A stretch of 64,000 nt of DNA from Thalassobacillus devorans (GTDB taxonomy: Bacteria; Bacillota; Bacilli; Bacillales; Halobacillaceae). This document shows positions 16,721-25,915 of the stretch, piece after piece; the first letter of the stretch is position 1, and the number at the start of each line of letters is the position of its first letter. The notes under the pieces are model-generated. The model saw only the letters and a program-made list of their open reading frames with translations, had not been told where the DNA came from and searched no databases. The stretch is taken from assembly GCF_900176565.1 (NCBI RefSeq), contig NZ_FXEH01000005.1, forward strand, positions 893,384 through 957,383, in the 5' to 3' direction. Both the position numbers and the translations under genes were made by a program.

Positions 16721-17956
16721 TTACTGTTCTTTTCTCAATCTGCGGATATCTAATTTAGTTAAAATCGATACGACTAAGGCGATGACAAAAAATCCGGCAA
16801 AATAAATCAGGCTGCTTTCATAACTTCCCGTGGCGTCTTTCATCCAGGCTGAAAAAGAAGGTCCAACTAACCCTGCTGCTGCCCAGGCCGTCAGCAAATA
16901 ACCATGGATTGCCCCCAGCTCTTTCGTGCCGAATAGATCTCCTATGAATGCTGGCAACGTAGAAAAACCACCACCATAACAGGTATAGATGACAGCCAGG
17001 AATATAACGAAAAGCGCCGTAACGGTTGTCCAAGGCAATAAGATGAACAAGGCTATTTGCAGAATGAAAAAAATCAAATAAGTATTTCCTCTTCCAATGT
17101 AGTCAGATAAGCTCGCCCATCCGATTCGACCAGCACCATTGAAAATCCCCATTACCCCAACTAAGGTAGCTGCGGCTGCTGTGCTCATTCCAACGCTTTC
17201 CACCGCCAAAGGTTTGGCCGCTGATATGACAGCGATTCCACATGTTACATTAATGAAAAGCATAATCCAAAGATAATAAAATCTTTTTGTTTTCAACGAC
17301 TTCTTAGCACTCATATATGCAAGGTCTTTTTTATTATCTTCCCCTGTATCTCCTTCGAACCCTTCTGGCTTCCAGCCTTCAGGCGGTCTCTCTATATATA
17401 AAGAAGACAGAATCATAACGGCAAAATAGCTTGCACCTAAAATATAGAATGTCATCGCAATGCCGACGCTGTTAATCAAAAAGTCCATGACTGGACTGGC
17501 AATAGCCGCCGCAAAACCGAATCCCATGATTGCCATGCCGGTAGCCAGACCTCGCCGGTCAGGGAACCATTTGACCAGCGTTGAAACGGGTGCTATATAA
17601 CCGACTCCTAGTCCGATGCCGCCTAAAGCACCATAAAAGAAGTAAAGAAGCCAAAGTGATTCCATCTGGACGGCAAACCCGGAGCCGAAAACCCCAATCC
17701 CAAAGAATATGGCCGCTGTAATCCCAGCTACCCTCGGACCATATTTTTCTACAAACCAGCCTAAGAAAGCTGCTGATAAACCTAAGAATAATATAGCAAG
17801 ACTAAAAGTGAACTGAACTTGACTGGAAGTCCAGCCAAATTGATCACTCAATGGCGTAGTGAAGTTGCTCCATGCATAGACAGAACCAATGGAAATATGG
17901 ATGCCTACGGCACATAAAGCAATTAACCAGCGGTTTTTCACTTTCCCATTTGACAT
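16721..17956 (-). CDS. OFA-family MFS transporter (oxalate/formate antiporter-like)
   Basis: The 411-residue protein has twelve membrane helices in the MFS pattern. The start NRWLIALCAVGIHISIGSVYAWSNF, the motif YGPRVAG after helix 2, and GGGFSTLPAFIGDLFGTKELGAIHGYLLTAWAAAG are typical of the OxlT/YhjX group. Family members exchange small carboxylates such as oxalate/formate or pyruvate; the substrate here cannot be told from sequence alone. It is a single gene with its own terminator, and no oxalate catabolism genes are nearby. Confidence 0.82.
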   Translation of the reverse strand: MSNGKVKNRWLIALCAVGIHISIGSVYAWSNFTTPLSDQFGWTSSQVQFTFSLAILFLGLSAAFLGWFVEKYGPRVAGITAAIFFGIGVFGSGFAVQMESLWLLYFFYGALGGIGLGVGYIAPVSTLVKWFPDRRGLATGMAIMGFGFAAAIASPVMDFLINSVGIAMTFYILGASYFAVMILSSLYIERPPEGWKPEGFEGDTGEDNKKDLAYMSAKKSLKTKRFYYLWIMLFINVTCGIAVISAAKPLAVESVGMSTAAAATLVGVMGIFNGAGRIGWASLSDYIGRGNTYLIFFILQIALFILLPWTTVTALFVIFLAVIYTCYGGGFSTLPAFIGDLFGTKELGAIHGYLLTAWAAAGLVGPSFSAWMKDATGSYESSLIYFAGFFVIALVVSILTKLDIRRLRKEQ

Positions 17957-18098
17957 ATTAACCCTCCATCACTATTAATTGGTAAACTCACTAATATAGA
18001 CATTTCCTTTCTCGCTGTAACTAAAACTTAAAATATTCATAAAATGTTCATATTTCATACCTGCTTAGTTATTTCTCCATATTCTTTCCGCTATACAA

Positions 18099-18142
18099 AA
18101 AAACGATGCAGCCTCTCTTTAGAGAAAGTATGCATCGTTTTT
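18099..18142. terminator. Second hairpin downstream of the helicase gene
   Basis: AAAAACGATGCA and TGCATCGTTTTT pair perfectly around a 20-base loop that itself contains CTCTTTAGAG. A run on the left and T run on the right allow function in either direction; it backs up the palindrome at 18156. Confidence 0.65.
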
Positions 18143-18155
18143 CGCAAAAACTTAC

Positions 18156-18191
18156 AAAACATGATTATTTCCGGGGAAATAATCATGTTTT
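18156..18191 (-). terminator. Long perfect palindrome terminator overlapping the helicase stop codon
   Basis: Two 17-base arms (AAAACATGATTATTTCC and its complement) face each other across a 2-base centre. The TGA stop of the minus-strand gene (18183-18185) lies inside one arm. Confidence 0.7.
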
Positions 18192-20501
18192 CGATCCATT
18201 TCCCACCTGGTAATGAGACCACTCAGGCGGGAAAAGACTTAAGTACTTATTGGTAAGAAAGCGATCATCTACTAAAAGTATCGCCCCATGGTCTTTTTCT
18301 GAGCGTATCAATCTCCCACCAGCTTGCAGCACTTTATTCATGCCCGGGTAAACATAAGCATAGTCATACCCAGGTTTACCTTTTTCATTAAAATGGTCCT
18401 TAATTAAATTCCGTTCCATACTTGTTGGAGACAACCCTATCCCTACGACGGCAACACCGTTCAAACGGTCACCCCTCAAATCGACCCCTTCAGAAAAAAC
18501 GCCGCCCAAAACTGCAAAACCTACCAGCTTCTGTTTATCCCCTTCCTGGAAGCTGCCGAGAAAGTCATCCCGTTCTTGCTCTGTCATGCCTTGACTCTGG
18601 ATAATTGAGCGGTACTTTTTACCTTGCCTGTTCCGTTTCAACCATTCGGCATAGACAAGTTCCATATAGTGATAGGAAGGAAAGAAAAATAAATGATTTC
18701 CCTTCACGTTATCCACCATAGTATATAAGTTTTCTGCCAGCTGTACGCTTGTTCTTTCGCGATCTTTATACCTCGTTGATAGAGGCTGTACCGTTATATC
18801 CACTTGCTCATAATCATACGGGGATGCCAGCTGGAGAATGTAATCTTCTTTTTTTCCTCCAAGCATATCTTTATAATAAGCAAATGGTGACAATGTTGCC
18901 GAAAAAAACACAGAAGCACGATAGTTCTTGGTTACCTCTTTCAGCAAATAGGAAGGATCGACACAAAACAAGCGAAGAAGCAGATTGTTTTTTTCTATCG
19001 TCCCATAAATGACGTAATGATCATCTACCAGCTGCATAACTTTCAAGAAATTCTGTGCTGCAAAAAATGTTTCTAATAACAAATCATTTTCATGCCGTTC
19101 CGGTTCTTCCCGCAACTCTAATTCCGCTTTTGTTATGAAATGTTCAACAGCTTCTTCTATCATTCCTGGAACTTCTTCTAAAATAAAGGACTCCTTGCCC
19201 CTATGCTCCTTTAACAAATAATCAAAAGCAGCACTTACGTATTCAATGGCTTCAGCCAGTTCTCCCCCATGATAAAGCTCCTGAAGATCATAGAATAGAC
19301 CTCCTGACAATTCGGCGGAGTACATTTCCCGTGACCTTTCTACAAGGTTATGGGACTCATCGACAAGCAGTGCAGTTTCTTTTCTGTCCTCCTGAGCCAT
19401 TCGCTTTAAAGAAACCCTGGGATCAAAAATGTAATTATAGTCACCAATCACCACATCTACGATATAGGCAAGGTCCAGGGAGAATTCAAATGGACACACC
19501 CGGTGCTTTCTTGCATATGCTTCGATTACGTTTCGTGTCATCCGGGTTTCATTGCGAAGAATATCTACCATCGCTTCGTTCACCCGATCATAGTAGCCAT
19601 CTGCGAATTCACAGTATTCAGGCTGGCAAATAGTTTCTTCCTGAAAGCAAATCTTGTCTTTTGCTGTTAATGTAACCGAACGAAGCCGCAAGCCCTTCTC
19701 TTCCATTAGAGCCAAAGCTTCCTCCGCAGTCATTCGGGTAATAGTTTTCGCCGTCAAATAAAAAAGCCGTTCGGTATCGGAATCTCCCATAGCTTTGATG
19801 GCGGGGAACAATGTCGACACCGTTTTTCCAATGCCAGTCGGGGCCTGGCCAAATAAATTACGCTCTTCTTTAAGTGTTTTATAAACAGCACCTGCAAGCT
19901 TCCGTTGTCCTGGCCGGTAAGATGGAAAGGGAAAATCCAAATCAGGGATGCTCTTTGTTTTCTCCTCTCTAATATGAACTAAAATCCTCGCATAAGATGT
20001 ATAGGCTGCAATTGTTTCTTCCATAAAAGCGGATAGTTCGTCAAAACGGCAGGTTTGAATAAACCGTTTCTTTTCTTTCGTTGTTTTTTGAACATAAGTC
20101 ACCTGTACATGAATTTCATCCAATTCGTGATCCAGGGCATAAATATAGGCATACCCTTTTGCCTGTGCCCAGTAGACAGGGAAACTTTCTTCCGTTAATT
20201 CATCCAAAGGCATGGAGGTTGACTTGATTTCGTCGATCACTACCCCTTTATCCGTTTTTAACAACCCATCACAACGGCCATGCACTATAATTTTCATATC
20301 GCCGCTATGAAACTCTGTCTTTAAAAATACCTCTTTTTCATCTTCCCCTTTATACTCCCGCTGTACATGTTGATGAATCAGCGTTCCTTCCAATAAAGAG
20401 CTGCTTGAACGGAAGCGGTTATCAATATTTCCGCCACGATAGACATATTCAACTAACGATCGGACAGAAATCTTCATTTCATTCATTATTTTCACCTTCA
20501 T
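18183..20501 (-). CDS. DinG/XPD-type DNA helicase with N-terminal PD-(D/E)xK nuclease-like domain
   Basis: The 772-residue protein begins with a RecB/Cas4-like module (~1-180): VRSLVEYVYRGG, GRCDGLLKTDKGVVIDEIKS (the D, E and K of the nuclease core) and QAKGYAYIYAL (QxxxY). A superfamily 2 helicase follows with Walker A GQAPTGIGKT (~215-225), cysteines KICFQEETICQPEYC and HRVCPF in the place of an XPD-type Fe-S cluster, a DESH box (LLVDESHNL), and C-terminal motifs GGVFSEGVDLRGD and QAGGRLIRSEKDHG. It is probably a 5'-3' helicase in DNA repair. Enzymatic coupling of the nuclease to the helicase is inference. Confidence 0.82.
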   Translation of the reverse strand: MKVKIMNEMKISVRSLVEYVYRGGNIDNRFRSSSSLLEGTLIHQHVQREYKGEDEKEVFLKTEFHSGDMKIIVHGRCDGLLKTDKGVVIDEIKSTSMPLDELTEESFPVYWAQAKGYAYIYALDHELDEIHVQVTYVQKTTKEKKRFIQTCRFDELSAFMEETIAAYTSYARILVHIREEKTKSIPDLDFPFPSYRPGQRKLAGAVYKTLKEERNLFGQAPTGIGKTVSTLFPAIKAMGDSDTERLFYLTAKTITRMTAEEALALMEEKGLRLRSVTLTAKDKICFQEETICQPEYCEFADGYYDRVNEAMVDILRNETRMTRNVIEAYARKHRVCPFEFSLDLAYIVDVVIGDYNYIFDPRVSLKRMAQEDRKETALLVDESHNLVERSREMYSAELSGGLFYDLQELYHGGELAEAIEYVSAAFDYLLKEHRGKESFILEEVPGMIEEAVEHFITKAELELREEPERHENDLLLETFFAAQNFLKVMQLVDDHYVIYGTIEKNNLLLRLFCVDPSYLLKEVTKNYRASVFFSATLSPFAYYKDMLGGKKEDYILQLASPYDYEQVDITVQPLSTRYKDRERTSVQLAENLYTMVDNVKGNHLFFFPSYHYMELVYAEWLKRNRQGKKYRSIIQSQGMTEQERDDFLGSFQEGDKQKLVGFAVLGGVFSEGVDLRGDRLNGVAVVGIGLSPTSMERNLIKDHFNEKGKPGYDYAYVYPGMNKVLQAGGRLIRSEKDHGAILLVDDRFLTNKYLSLFPPEWSHYQVGNGSKT

Positions 20502-20672
20502 TTATAGGAAATCCTTTAGTCACGGACATGTTCTTTAGAAATTTATCGAATCAATTATAATAAACGTTTGTCTGCTAGAATATTACTATTAGTAAGAATC
20601 AAAATAATTTCCACAACCCGTTGATTCAGCATATAATAGAAATAATAAAACACATAATACAGGTGTGATACT

Positions 20673-21584
20673 GTGAAAAATAAATGGTTCGTAACCGGAA
20701 TTATGGCCATCATCTTATTGACAGGCCTTTTTATTATAACTACTACACAAGAACAGCCTGGTAACAATAATGATACGCCCCAGGAAACACAAGAGCAAGC
20801 AGACAAAAATAATGATACTACTGAAGAAGATAGTGCTGAAACAGAAGCCCCCGAAGAGGAACATAGCATTGGGGAGGATCTGAAAGAATCCTTTACCAAT
20901 GTGATAGAAAACGCTGTCGGTTTATTTATTAAAAAAGATCTAAAAATTGTAGCACTTGGAGACTCATTGACCCAAGGAGTCGGTGATGATTCTGATAACG
21001 GTGGGTATGTTGGTATCCTGGAAGATAATTTGGAAAATGAAGAGCTTAATCCCAACTTAATGATTGAGAATTATGGTAAACGGGGAAACCGCACCGATCA
21101 ACTCATTGAACGTATGAAAACAGAAGAAATATCAAGTTCCCTGGAGGATACCGATATCGTTTTGATTACGATTGGTGCTAACGATGTCATGAAAGTAATC
21201 AAAGACAACTTCCAGGACCTTGATTACCAGGACTTTGTTGAGCAGCATGAGCAATACGAACAAAATCTGAATCAGATTTTCCAAATGATCCTTGAGAAAA
21301 ATCCGGATGCGAGCATTTACCACCTTGGCCTCTTCAACCCTTTCGCCGGCTATTTCAACAATATCCCGGAAATGGGAGACATCATGAGTGACTGGAACCA
21401 AATAGGAATTAAAGTTTCCGAAGAATATGAAGAGGTTACTTTCATACCGATCGAAGACCTGTTTGTAAACCCGGAAGAAACCTTGCTTTGGGAAGATCAT
21501 TTTCACCCAAATACAAAAGGCTATAAACTTATTGCCGAACGCGTGTTAGAATATATAAAACCGGACATTGAACGAAGTGAATAA
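20673..21584 (+). CDS. ypmR: YpmR-like SGNH/GDSL hydrolase, membrane-anchored
   Basis: The 303-residue protein has an N-terminal signal anchor (~5-26), an acidic low-complexity linker rich in Glu, Asp and Asn (~27-75), and an SGNH lipase/esterase domain (~88-300). Catalytic blocks are visible: GDSLTQGVG (Ser), ENYGKRGNRTDQL (Gly/Asn), TIGANDV (Asn) and DHFHPNTKGY (Asp-x-x-His). The start is GTG. It is followed 39 bases later by ypmS, the order seen in B. subtilis. The substrate is unknown; an extracellular ester is likely. Confidence 0.85.
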   Translation: MKNKWFVTGIMAIILLTGLFIITTTQEQPGNNNDTPQETQEQADKNNDTTEEDSAETEAPEEEHSIGEDLKESFTNVIENAVGLFIKKDLKIVALGDSLTQGVGDDSDNGGYVGILEDNLENEELNPNLMIENYGKRGNRTDQLIERMKTEEISSSLEDTDIVLITIGANDVMKVIKDNFQDLDYQDFVEQHEQYEQNLNQIFQMILEKNPDASIYHLGLFNPFAGYFNNIPEMGDIMSDWNQIGIKVSEEYEEVTFIPIEDLFVNPEETLLWEDHFHPNTKGYKLIAERVLEYIKPDIERSE

Positions 21585-21623
21585 ACCGGTATAAAAAAAT
21601 TATCATCTATCAGGTGGAATGCT

Positions 21624-22256
21624 ATGAAAGCCTTAGACTTTAAAAATAAATGGAAAGTATTATTTTTGGCCTTGGCCGCATTGAATATCGGTATTGTTCT
21701 CTGGATTCTGGCTATGATTTTTTTACCGACTTCTTATACACTCGTCAATGTAGACAACCAGGAGCAGAGCGATGAAGCGGAATTTACGATTGTTTCGACA
21801 AAGGAAAATATGGAGCAGCTTGTCAATGAATTTTTAAATGAACTCCCGAGTGATGAAGATATGAATTTTTCTGTTTCACTCGAGCGCAATGTTGAATTGA
21901 AAGGCAACATTAAAGCTTTCGATCAGAAGATACCTTTGACTGTGAGCTTTGAACCGATCGTTCAAGAAAATGGCGATGTCATTCTCCAGCAGGAGGGCAT
22001 ATCGCTTGGGAAGCTTCCTTTGCCTAATAAAAAAGTATTAGAGTATGTCGATAAGAGTTTTGACCTGCCGGAATGGGTCATCGTCAACCCAAATGAAGAA
22101 AATATCTACGTAGCGGTCACCGATATGAAGCCAGCAAGTAACTTCGACCTTAGAGTTGATCGCTTCAACCTTAAAACGAACCAATTGGCTTTTAAAATTC
22201 GTGTCCCGAACCAGAGTTTCCGGTTTGCTCACGACTTCGCCCAGAAAAACTTTTAA
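21624..22256 (+). CDS. ypmS: YpmS family protein (DUF2140)
   Basis: The 210-residue protein has one membrane helix near the N-terminus (~12-35) and an extracytoplasmic beta-rich domain with the YpmS signatures FTIVSTKENMEQLVNEFL, SVSLERNVELKGNIKAFDQKIPLTVSFEPI and LRVDRFNL. The function is unknown; its constant pairing with the YpmR hydrolase suggests a shared role at the envelope. AGGTGGA lies upstream of the ATG. A very strong terminator begins at its stop codon. Confidence 0.85.
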   Translation: MKALDFKNKWKVLFLALAALNIGIVLWILAMIFLPTSYTLVNVDNQEQSDEAEFTIVSTKENMEQLVNEFLNELPSDEDMNFSVSLERNVELKGNIKAFDQKIPLTVSFEPIVQENGDVILQQEGISLGKLPLPNKKVLEYVDKSFDLPEWVIVNPNEENIYVAVTDMKPASNFDLRVDRFNLKTNQLAFKIRVPNQSFRFAHDFAQKNF

Positions 22257-22298
22257 CATGAAACCACCCGTCAGCTTTTCTGACGGGTGGTTTCATGT
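22256..22298. terminator. Bidirectional terminator between ypmS and helD
   Basis: Perfect 19-base arms (ACATGAAACCACCCGTCAG and complement) around a short T-rich loop fill the whole gap between the two stop codons. Confidence 0.92.
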
Positions 22299-24605
22299 TT
22301 ATTCATATAATTCAGATGGGATTTGTTTTAAAAACGGACTCATTTCATCTCGATAACAAATGTCCAATTCATGCATCGCCCTTGTACAAGCGGTATAAAA
22401 CAGCTTTCGTTCATTTTCACGATAGTAGGTGGCTGCCGATGCATCTGGAATAATGACGGAATCAAATTCTATCCCTTTCGCTAAGTAAACCGGAAGGACC
22501 ATCAGCCCCTTCTCAAAGGTCTGAGACTCTTTATAAATAAAGCGGGGAGAAAATTCATCTTGCAGGCTTGATACAATATGCTGACAATCCTCTTTTGTTC
22601 GACCAAGAATTGCGATCGTCTCCTGCCCTTCTTGCTGCCTCTCACGGATAGTTGCTTTTATTTGGTCCAACTGACTGGACTCACTAACAGCTAAGTGGAT
22701 GCGCGGCAGCCTGCCGTCACGATTGAATGCCTGGATTTCATGCCCACCCGGCACAATCTTGCTTGTAAATTCTACGATTGGCTTGGTGGAACGATAGCTG
22801 CGCATCAATTTCATTCGTTCTACATGCTCATAACCACCTGCAGCTTCTAATATGGTCGGTGATTCTCCTACATTAGCCAATATCGCCTGATTGTAATCGC
22901 CTAATAATGTAAAATGTGCATTTGGGAACAATTGTCTGATGAACTCAAACTGAAAAGGAGTATAATCCTGCGCTTCGTCAATGAACACATATTGGATAAC
23001 CGGATTAATCTTCCTGCCCTCGATTTGATCCTGCAAGTATAAATAAGGAGTGACCTCTTCCGCATGGAGTATGTTAGATTGTAAAGCAGCGATAGACTTC
23101 TCACCTATCCGTTTCCAATTATCCGGATAGGAAACAGGCAAATCGTGCTCATATAGCCCTTGGTAAATTTTCCGTAAATGAATGAATTTCAGCTTTTTTA
23201 TTTTCTTTCTTAACGGTCGCAGGCTTCGCTCTACTACTACCCTCGTCAGGAGCTCCTCTTCTCTTTGATAGTCATCAAATGTCTCTTCGTTGAATTGCTG
23301 ATTCTTTTGCAATGACTTGTAGGCATCCAGATAATCTTTTTTGTCCATGAAAGCAGCTTCTTCTACCGGCCAATCTTTCTCAATCTCCCGCTTCTCCAGT
23401 TTCTTAACTTTTTCCAGCAGCCACTCCATAACCTGTTCTATTTTGTTCGGAATAGACATAGCAGCATCCAGCTGATAAAAATAGTTAGAAATTTCATTAG
23501 CCGTGACTATCCGCTCCCCGCGGAACTTTATATTGCGAAAATGCATTCCTTTTTTAGCAAGATCTTTAACATATTCATCAATCAAGTGCTTGAATTCCAA
23601 CCCAGCCTTGAAATGAATGCCATCGATTCGGGCGTCAGCGCCATCATCTTGAGAAGTTAACAGATATTCTAACTGTTCAAACGGCGTTTCTAATTTATAT
23701 TCATCATCCAGGCGCTGTGCTGCATATTCCTGAAATGTATTCTGTCTCATGTTCTCTTCTCCCAATTCAGGAAGAACGGATGAAACATAGCTGATGAACA
23801 TTTGATTGGGAGAAAATAATAACACTTGATCGGCACGAATTGTTTTCCGGTAGCGGTAGAGCAAATAAGCAATCCGCTGCATCGCAGCAGAAGTTTTTCC
23901 ACTTCCCGCAACACCTTGCACGACAAGCATTTTATTCTTCTCATAACGTATGATCCGATTCTGTTCTCTCTGGATGGTGGCAACAATACTTTTCATCTGT
24001 GATGATGCATTTCCGCCAAGCACCTGCTGGAGCAATGCATCTCCAATAGTGATGCCGGTGTCAAATAGTCCGGTTATCTTACCCTTCCGAATCAGGAATT
24101 GGCGCTTTAAGTCCATTTCACCTTCTATCTTGCCTTCTGGTGTTTCATATTCACCCGCTCCTGGGGAATAGTCGTAATACATGCTTGATATAGGGGCTCG
24201 CCAGTCATAGATAAGGAAATCATCTTCTTTTTTATCCACCAAGGAACCAATTCCTATATATACCGTTTCTTTTTCGCCTCCATCTTCTGTAAAATCAATT
24301 CGGGCAAAATAAGGGGAATCTTCCAGGCGATTATATAGTTTGATTGACTTATAAAATTGACCGTGGCTTCTTTCACGCTCAGACAATAGTTCTGCCTGCT
24401 GCTTTATACTGGCATACGTTTCAATCACTTCGTCCGGTTCATCGATATTGACGGTAACATCGTCCCAGAAGTTTTTACGTAGATCAATTATATTTTCTTT
24501 CAGTTGTCCCGTGTTCTGTTCAAGAGCCGTCCTTTTTGTACGGATTAGCTCAATAATATTATCGACACGTGATTGTTCAAGCTCCCATATACTTTTCTTC
24601 TCCAT
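22299..24605 (-). CDS. helD: HelD-type RNA polymerase recycling ATPase (UvrD/Rep-like)
   Basis: HelD binds RNA polymerase and removes stalled enzyme from DNA using ATP. The 768-residue protein has an N-terminal coiled coil (~1-100) that in relatives enters the secondary channel, Walker A QGVAGSGKTSAA (~235), Walker B FIDEAQDYTPFQ (~560), LLGDYNQAI, and the last helicase motif YTACTRAMHELDI. The ATG at 24605 with GGGGAG upstream is preferred; 17 extra codons upstream are not supported. Size and architecture match the Firmicute class I form. Confidence 0.9.
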   Translation of the reverse strand: MEKKSIWELEQSRVDNIIELIRTKRTALEQNTGQLKENIIDLRKNFWDDVTVNIDEPDEVIETYASIKQQAELLSERERSHGQFYKSIKLYNRLEDSPYFARIDFTEDGGEKETVYIGIGSLVDKKEDDFLIYDWRAPISSMYYDYSPGAGEYETPEGKIEGEMDLKRQFLIRKGKITGLFDTGITIGDALLQQVLGGNASSQMKSIVATIQREQNRIIRYEKNKMLVVQGVAGSGKTSAAMQRIAYLLYRYRKTIRADQVLLFSPNQMFISYVSSVLPELGEENMRQNTFQEYAAQRLDDEYKLETPFEQLEYLLTSQDDGADARIDGIHFKAGLEFKHLIDEYVKDLAKKGMHFRNIKFRGERIVTANEISNYFYQLDAAMSIPNKIEQVMEWLLEKVKKLEKREIEKDWPVEEAAFMDKKDYLDAYKSLQKNQQFNEETFDDYQREEELLTRVVVERSLRPLRKKIKKLKFIHLRKIYQGLYEHDLPVSYPDNWKRIGEKSIAALQSNILHAEEVTPYLYLQDQIEGRKINPVIQYVFIDEAQDYTPFQFEFIRQLFPNAHFTLLGDYNQAILANVGESPTILEAAGGYEHVERMKLMRSYRSTKPIVEFTSKIVPGGHEIQAFNRDGRLPRIHLAVSESSQLDQIKATIRERQQEGQETIAILGRTKEDCQHIVSSLQDEFSPRFIYKESQTFEKGLMVLPVYLAKGIEFDSVIIPDASAATYYRENERKLFYTACTRAMHELDICYRDEMSPFLKQIPSELYE

Positions 24606-24751
24606 CGGCCTCACTCCCCAACTTTTTATCTGTTCCACTTGACAAGAGATTTTCAATGCTGTAAAATTATAATTGGATATTTATAATTAAATCGTCATAA
24701 AATGGATAGACGTTTCTTATTTTACTATACGTTGAAAACAGATACAATATG

Positions 24752-24778
24752 TAAAGGGCACTTTTGTGTCCTTTTTTG
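24752..24778 (+). terminator. Orphan terminator-like hairpin upstream of cysK
   Basis: GGGCAC, TTTT, GTGTCC form a compact stem followed by a T6 run on the plus strand, yet no plus-strand gene precedes it. It may end a short transcript in 24610-24750 or act as a leader hairpin. Confidence 0.45.
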
Positions 24779-24871
24779 TTTGCGCAGGCTAATCCCTATC
24801 ACATTCGTAGGTATTAGACGTTATGATATGTTAAAATCAATGATATATACAGACCTAAAGGATGTGACGAC

Positions 24872-25801
24872 ATGAAAGTAGTAAATAACATGGCTGAACT
24901 AATCGGAGATACACCCTTAGTCAAATTGAATCGGCTGTCACCGGAAAACGGAGCGGATATCTACTTGAAACTGGAAATGTTCAATCCAAGTGGAAGTGTC
25001 AAAGACCGGGCAGCTTATAATATGATTGTAGAGGCTGAAAAAGCCGGGCATTTAAAGGAAGGATCGGTTATCATCGAACCGACCAGCGGCAATACCGGTA
25101 TAGGTCTGGCTATGAATGCTGCCGCAAAAGGCTATCGCGCTATTTTGGTCATGCCTGATACCATGACCCAGGAGCGGATCAATTTATTAAAAGCCTACGG
25201 TGCTGAAATTGTTTTGACACCAGGAGCAGATAAAATGCCAGGAGCGATTGAAAAGGCAAAAGAGTTAGTCGCAGAAACACCGGGTGGTTTTATGCCAATG
25301 CAATTTGAAAACGAAGCAAACCCGGACGCCCATCGTCATACAACAGCTACAGAAATTATCAAGGCTATGGAAAAGCTCGGTAAACCGTTATCCGCCTTTG
25401 TTTCAACCGCTGGAACAGGAGGTACGATCACAGGTACCGGTGAAGAGCTTAAAAAACATTTCAAAGATATGACGATTCATGTAGCAGAACCAGCTGGCTC
25501 CCCTGTTTTATCAGGAGGTAAACCTGGAAAGCATAAACTAGTGGGCACAAGTCCAGGGTTTATTCCGAGTATCCTCAACCAGGATGTTTATGATGAAATC
25601 TTTAAGATAGAAGATGATGATGCCTATGACATCACCCGACGTCTGGCACGTGAAGAAGGTATTTTAGTAGGAACTTCTGCAGGAGCTGCATGCTATGCAG
25701 CTATCCAGACAGCAAAACAGAAAGAGCCCGGTGATATTGTCGTTGCTATCGCCCCGGATACAGGCGAACGCTATCTCTCCGGTGACCTCTTCCGTATATA
25801 A
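24872..25801 (+). CDS. cysK: Cysteine synthase (O-acetylserine sulfhydrylase)
   Basis: This PLP enzyme makes cysteine from O-acetylserine and sulfide. The 309-residue length is typical. Key motifs are the PLP lysine in PSGSVKDRAAYNM (~41), the substrate loop TSGNTGIG (~70), the phosphate loop STAGTGGTITGTG (~175) and the C-terminal TSAGAACYAA. GGATGTG lies upstream of the ATG. It is a single gene flanked by an upstream hairpin and a downstream terminator. No CymR box could be assigned by eye. Confidence 0.93.
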   Translation: MKVVNNMAELIGDTPLVKLNRLSPENGADIYLKLEMFNPSGSVKDRAAYNMIVEAEKAGHLKEGSVIIEPTSGNTGIGLAMNAAAKGYRAILVMPDTMTQERINLLKAYGAEIVLTPGADKMPGAIEKAKELVAETPGGFMPMQFENEANPDAHRHTTATEIIKAMEKLGKPLSAFVSTAGTGGTITGTGEELKKHFKDMTIHVAEPAGSPVLSGGKPGKHKLVGTSPGFIPSILNQDVYDEIFKIEDDDAYDITRRLAREEGILVGTSAGAACYAAIQTAKQKEPGDIVVAIAPDTGERYLSGDLFRI

Positions 25802-25817
25802 ACATCTTTTGACAGAT

Positions 25818-25858
25818 AATCGAGTATGAAATCGGATAGATTTTATACTCGATTTTTT
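25818..25858 (+). terminator. Terminator after cysK
   Basis: AATCGAGTATGAAATC and GATTTTATACTCGATT form a 16-bp stem with one G-U or mismatch and a T6 tail. Confidence 0.88.
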
Positions 25859-25915
25859 GTGATGCTTATGGAAAGCGAAAGTTATTTTTTTCTTTTTTTA
25901 TTAGAATAATAAGCT

